The notes beneath the pieces were generated by a model, which was not told where the DNA came from, made no database searches, and saw only the letters and a list, made by a program, of their open reading frames with translations. Source: Parachlamydia sp. AcF125 (lineage in GTDB: Bacteria > Chlamydiota > Chlamydiia > Chlamydiales > Parachlamydiaceae). Taken from it: a DNA stretch of 64,000 nt. The translations under genes were made by a program, and so were the position numbers. The DNA is taken from contig NZ_JAEMUD010000002.1 of the NCBI RefSeq assembly GCF_018342475.1, positions 248,001 through 312,000 of the forward strand, given 5' to 3'. Each line of letters begins with the position of its first letter. Positions within the stretch are counted from its first letter, which is position 1. Below, piece after piece: positions 62,556 to 64,000 of this stretch.

Positions 62556-63081
62556 TGCAATTATCTCAGCAATTAAATAAATAATTTATTATATAACAAG
62601 ATAAATATTAATGGCAAATAGCATTTAACAAAATAATTACATAGACAGCGAGCGCAGTAAATAACCTGCCCCTATAGTGCTCCCATCTAAACAGGACCAC
62701 CTAGATGGACAAGCGCGAAGAGCCCTTAAAATGCTTTTTTCAAACGGCTATCTAAATAAAGTAGAAACCGCCGCTTAATGGTTCAATTTTATAAGACAAT
62801 TCCATGAGTAAAATAACATGGCAGAGCGAACGATGTCTTCGTGGTGCAAGAATGGTTGCATAAATTTAACAAAGAGTATTCAGTAAATTCAATTTATCTC
62901 TCCTCCTCTCTCCTTTTAAAGGAAATGTAAAGCAATTTTCTTCTTTACCGAGAGTATCTTTGGATAATATCCTTTTTTAATGCTTATATTGTAATAAAAA
63001 ACACAAACATTAACACACTATTTGAATTTTATTTATTTATCTATTATTAATGTTATTAAACTAAAAAGGATAAAATAATGC
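62556..63081. other. Intergenic between protein C and the transporter
   Basis: About 525 AT-rich bases. It contains the region shared with the upstream part of B (62647-62715). The remainder shows no gene; AAGGA at about 63066 serves the following gene. Confidence 0.5.
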
Positions 63082-63990
63082 ATGAACGCACTCGTAATTT
63101 CATTTATTGCCTCCGCTTTTTCGGCATTATCAAACCTATTTTTCCGAAAGAATACCGTAGACTCACAGCAGGGTAGCCCAAGTGGATTTTTGGTTTTATT
63201 TTATCTAATCGCCTTCCTGACAGCCCTCTTTTTTTATCCCTCCATTTGGTCTTCCCCCCTTAACTTTGCCATTTTGGCAATTGGAGGATCGGTAGGAGTA
63301 TTAAATATTGCCTTAATGCACCTCACCTCGCGCGCTTTAAAATATGGACCTGCAGGTCTTACCTTCGCCTTTCAAAATTCTGGCGCTATTTTCCCCGGTT
63401 TTTTGCTTTTTTTGATTTTTGGGACTAGCTGTGGCTATTCCTGTAGTATTTTCCAATTGTTAGGGATGTTGTGCGTGGTTGGAGGACTGTTTATAGGGGC
63501 AAGAAAAGAATCATCGCACTCAGCTAAAAATTCTTCTAAGTGGCTGATATACGCCCTAGGTTGCTTTGCAGTGCAAATCCTTGCGCTAACTTTAATTCAG
63601 GGGCGAAGCATTTTATTTCAGCAGGATGAAGGGCCTGTTAGTTTTTTTTCTGCCAACGAAATGGACGATATGTGGTTTATGCCTGCGCAATTTGGCACAG
63701 CCTTTATCCTTCAATTTGCCCTTTTTTTAAGGGAAAAAAGACCTTTTAATCAAGCGGAAGTCATTTACGGGTGTTTAAGCGGAATTGCAAACTTTGCAGC
63801 CACATGTCTTATCCTTTTTGCCACTAGGTTGGCGCTGCCTTTTGAAAAAAGCATGCTATTTCCCTGTTTTTCGGTGGGAACATTTTTATTGTGCAATATG
63901 TGGGCAAAAAAATTATACAAAGAAGATTTCAATTTTTTAGCAAACGGCCTGTGTGGTTTAGGAATTTTTATGGGAATTTTACTTCGGTAA
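63082..63990 (+). CDS. DMT/EamA-type membrane transporter
   Basis: This 302-residue protein has about ten hydrophobic helices arranged as two five-helix halves. The first contains NIALMHLTSRALKYGPAGLT and the sugar- or metabolite-transporter-like GAIFPGFLLFLIFG; the second ends with FPCFSVGTFLLCNMWAKKLY and LANGLCGLGIFMGILLR. This is the drug/metabolite transporter layout. The substrate is unknown. AAAAAGGA precedes the ATG. It reads away from the NACHT cluster and finishes ten bases before the window ends. Confidence 0.8.
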   Translation: MNALVISFIASAFSALSNLFFRKNTVDSQQGSPSGFLVLFYLIAFLTALFFYPSIWSSPLNFAILAIGGSVGVLNIALMHLTSRALKYGPAGLTFAFQNSGAIFPGFLLFLIFGTSCGYSCSIFQLLGMLCVVGGLFIGARKESSHSAKNSSKWLIYALGCFAVQILALTLIQGRSILFQQDEGPVSFFSANEMDDMWFMPAQFGTAFILQFALFLREKRPFNQAEVIYGCLSGIANFAATCLILFATRLALPFEKSMLFPCFSVGTFLLCNMWAKKLYKEDFNFLANGLCGLGIFMGILLR

Positions 63991-64000
63991 TCTAAAAAAG

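Overview
The window looks like the chromosome of an amoeba-associated chlamydia (Parachlamydiaceae-like, for example Parachlamydia, Protochlamydia or Neochlamydia). This is an inference. It rests on a low-GC genome that mixes ordinary bacterial housekeeping genes (Kdo transferase, Tex, riboflavin genes, TtcA) with an unusually high load of eukaryote-like repeat proteins: ankyrin, F-box plus WD40, Sel1, and NACHT plus HEAT. No species assignment can be made from the sequence alone.

Layout. Positions 1-830 hold a decayed fragment of a TraD/VirD4-type conjugation coupling protein. Positions 831-4139 encode an ankyrin protein whose N-terminus carries a possible His-Asp-Cys cysteine protease/acyltransferase site. 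Positions 4140-4828 are a graveyard of insertion-sequence relics. Positions 4829-15346 are mostly core genes: an MscS-type channel, tex, waaA, an initiator/elongator/initiator Met tRNA cluster, an envelope-protein/acyltransferase pair, a small exported protein and a DUF3419 (BtaA-like) enzyme. Positions 15854-21297 hold a duplicated TPR-Sel1 block in which the second TPR copy is dead. Positions 21501-33900 are mostly core: DoxX, a minus-strand operon of MoxR ATPase, TraB/DUF5682-like protein, riboflavin synthase, ribBA and ribH, then TtcA, a SEC-C protein, an RRM protein with a textbook terminator, an AsmA-like protein, a YihY/BrkB protein and a DUF488 protein.

From about 34 kb the region is accessory. 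It starts with a HipBST-type toxin-antitoxin operon in which hipB and hipS are open but the hipT kinase is broken by several lesions. Two paralogous F-box/WD40 proteins follow, one with tandem F-boxes and one with a nuclear-localisation-like basic tail, then an internally duplicated protein of unknown function. Next comes an IS256-family element with both ends and a perfect 8-bp target duplication; its transposase gene is frameshifted and internally deleted. The rest (43.8-62.6 kb) is three giant tandem paralogues, 2122, 1791 and 2025 residues, all on the minus strand. All three have one architecture: a conserved N-terminal hydrophobic module, ankyrin repeats, a NACHT NTPase with intact Walker A and B, and 24, 15 and 23 HEAT-like repeats of 37 residues. 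A DMT-type transporter closes the window.

The best candidate for an undescribed system is this ANK-NACHT-HEAT cluster. The parts match a STAND/NLR-type switch: a nucleotide-dependent oligomerising core and a variable-length C-terminal solenoid that could act as sensor. Whether these proteins act on the amoeba host as effectors or inside the bacterium, for example against phages, cannot be decided here. The F-box proteins and the possible ankyrin-fused protease point to manipulation of host ubiquitin-type pathways.
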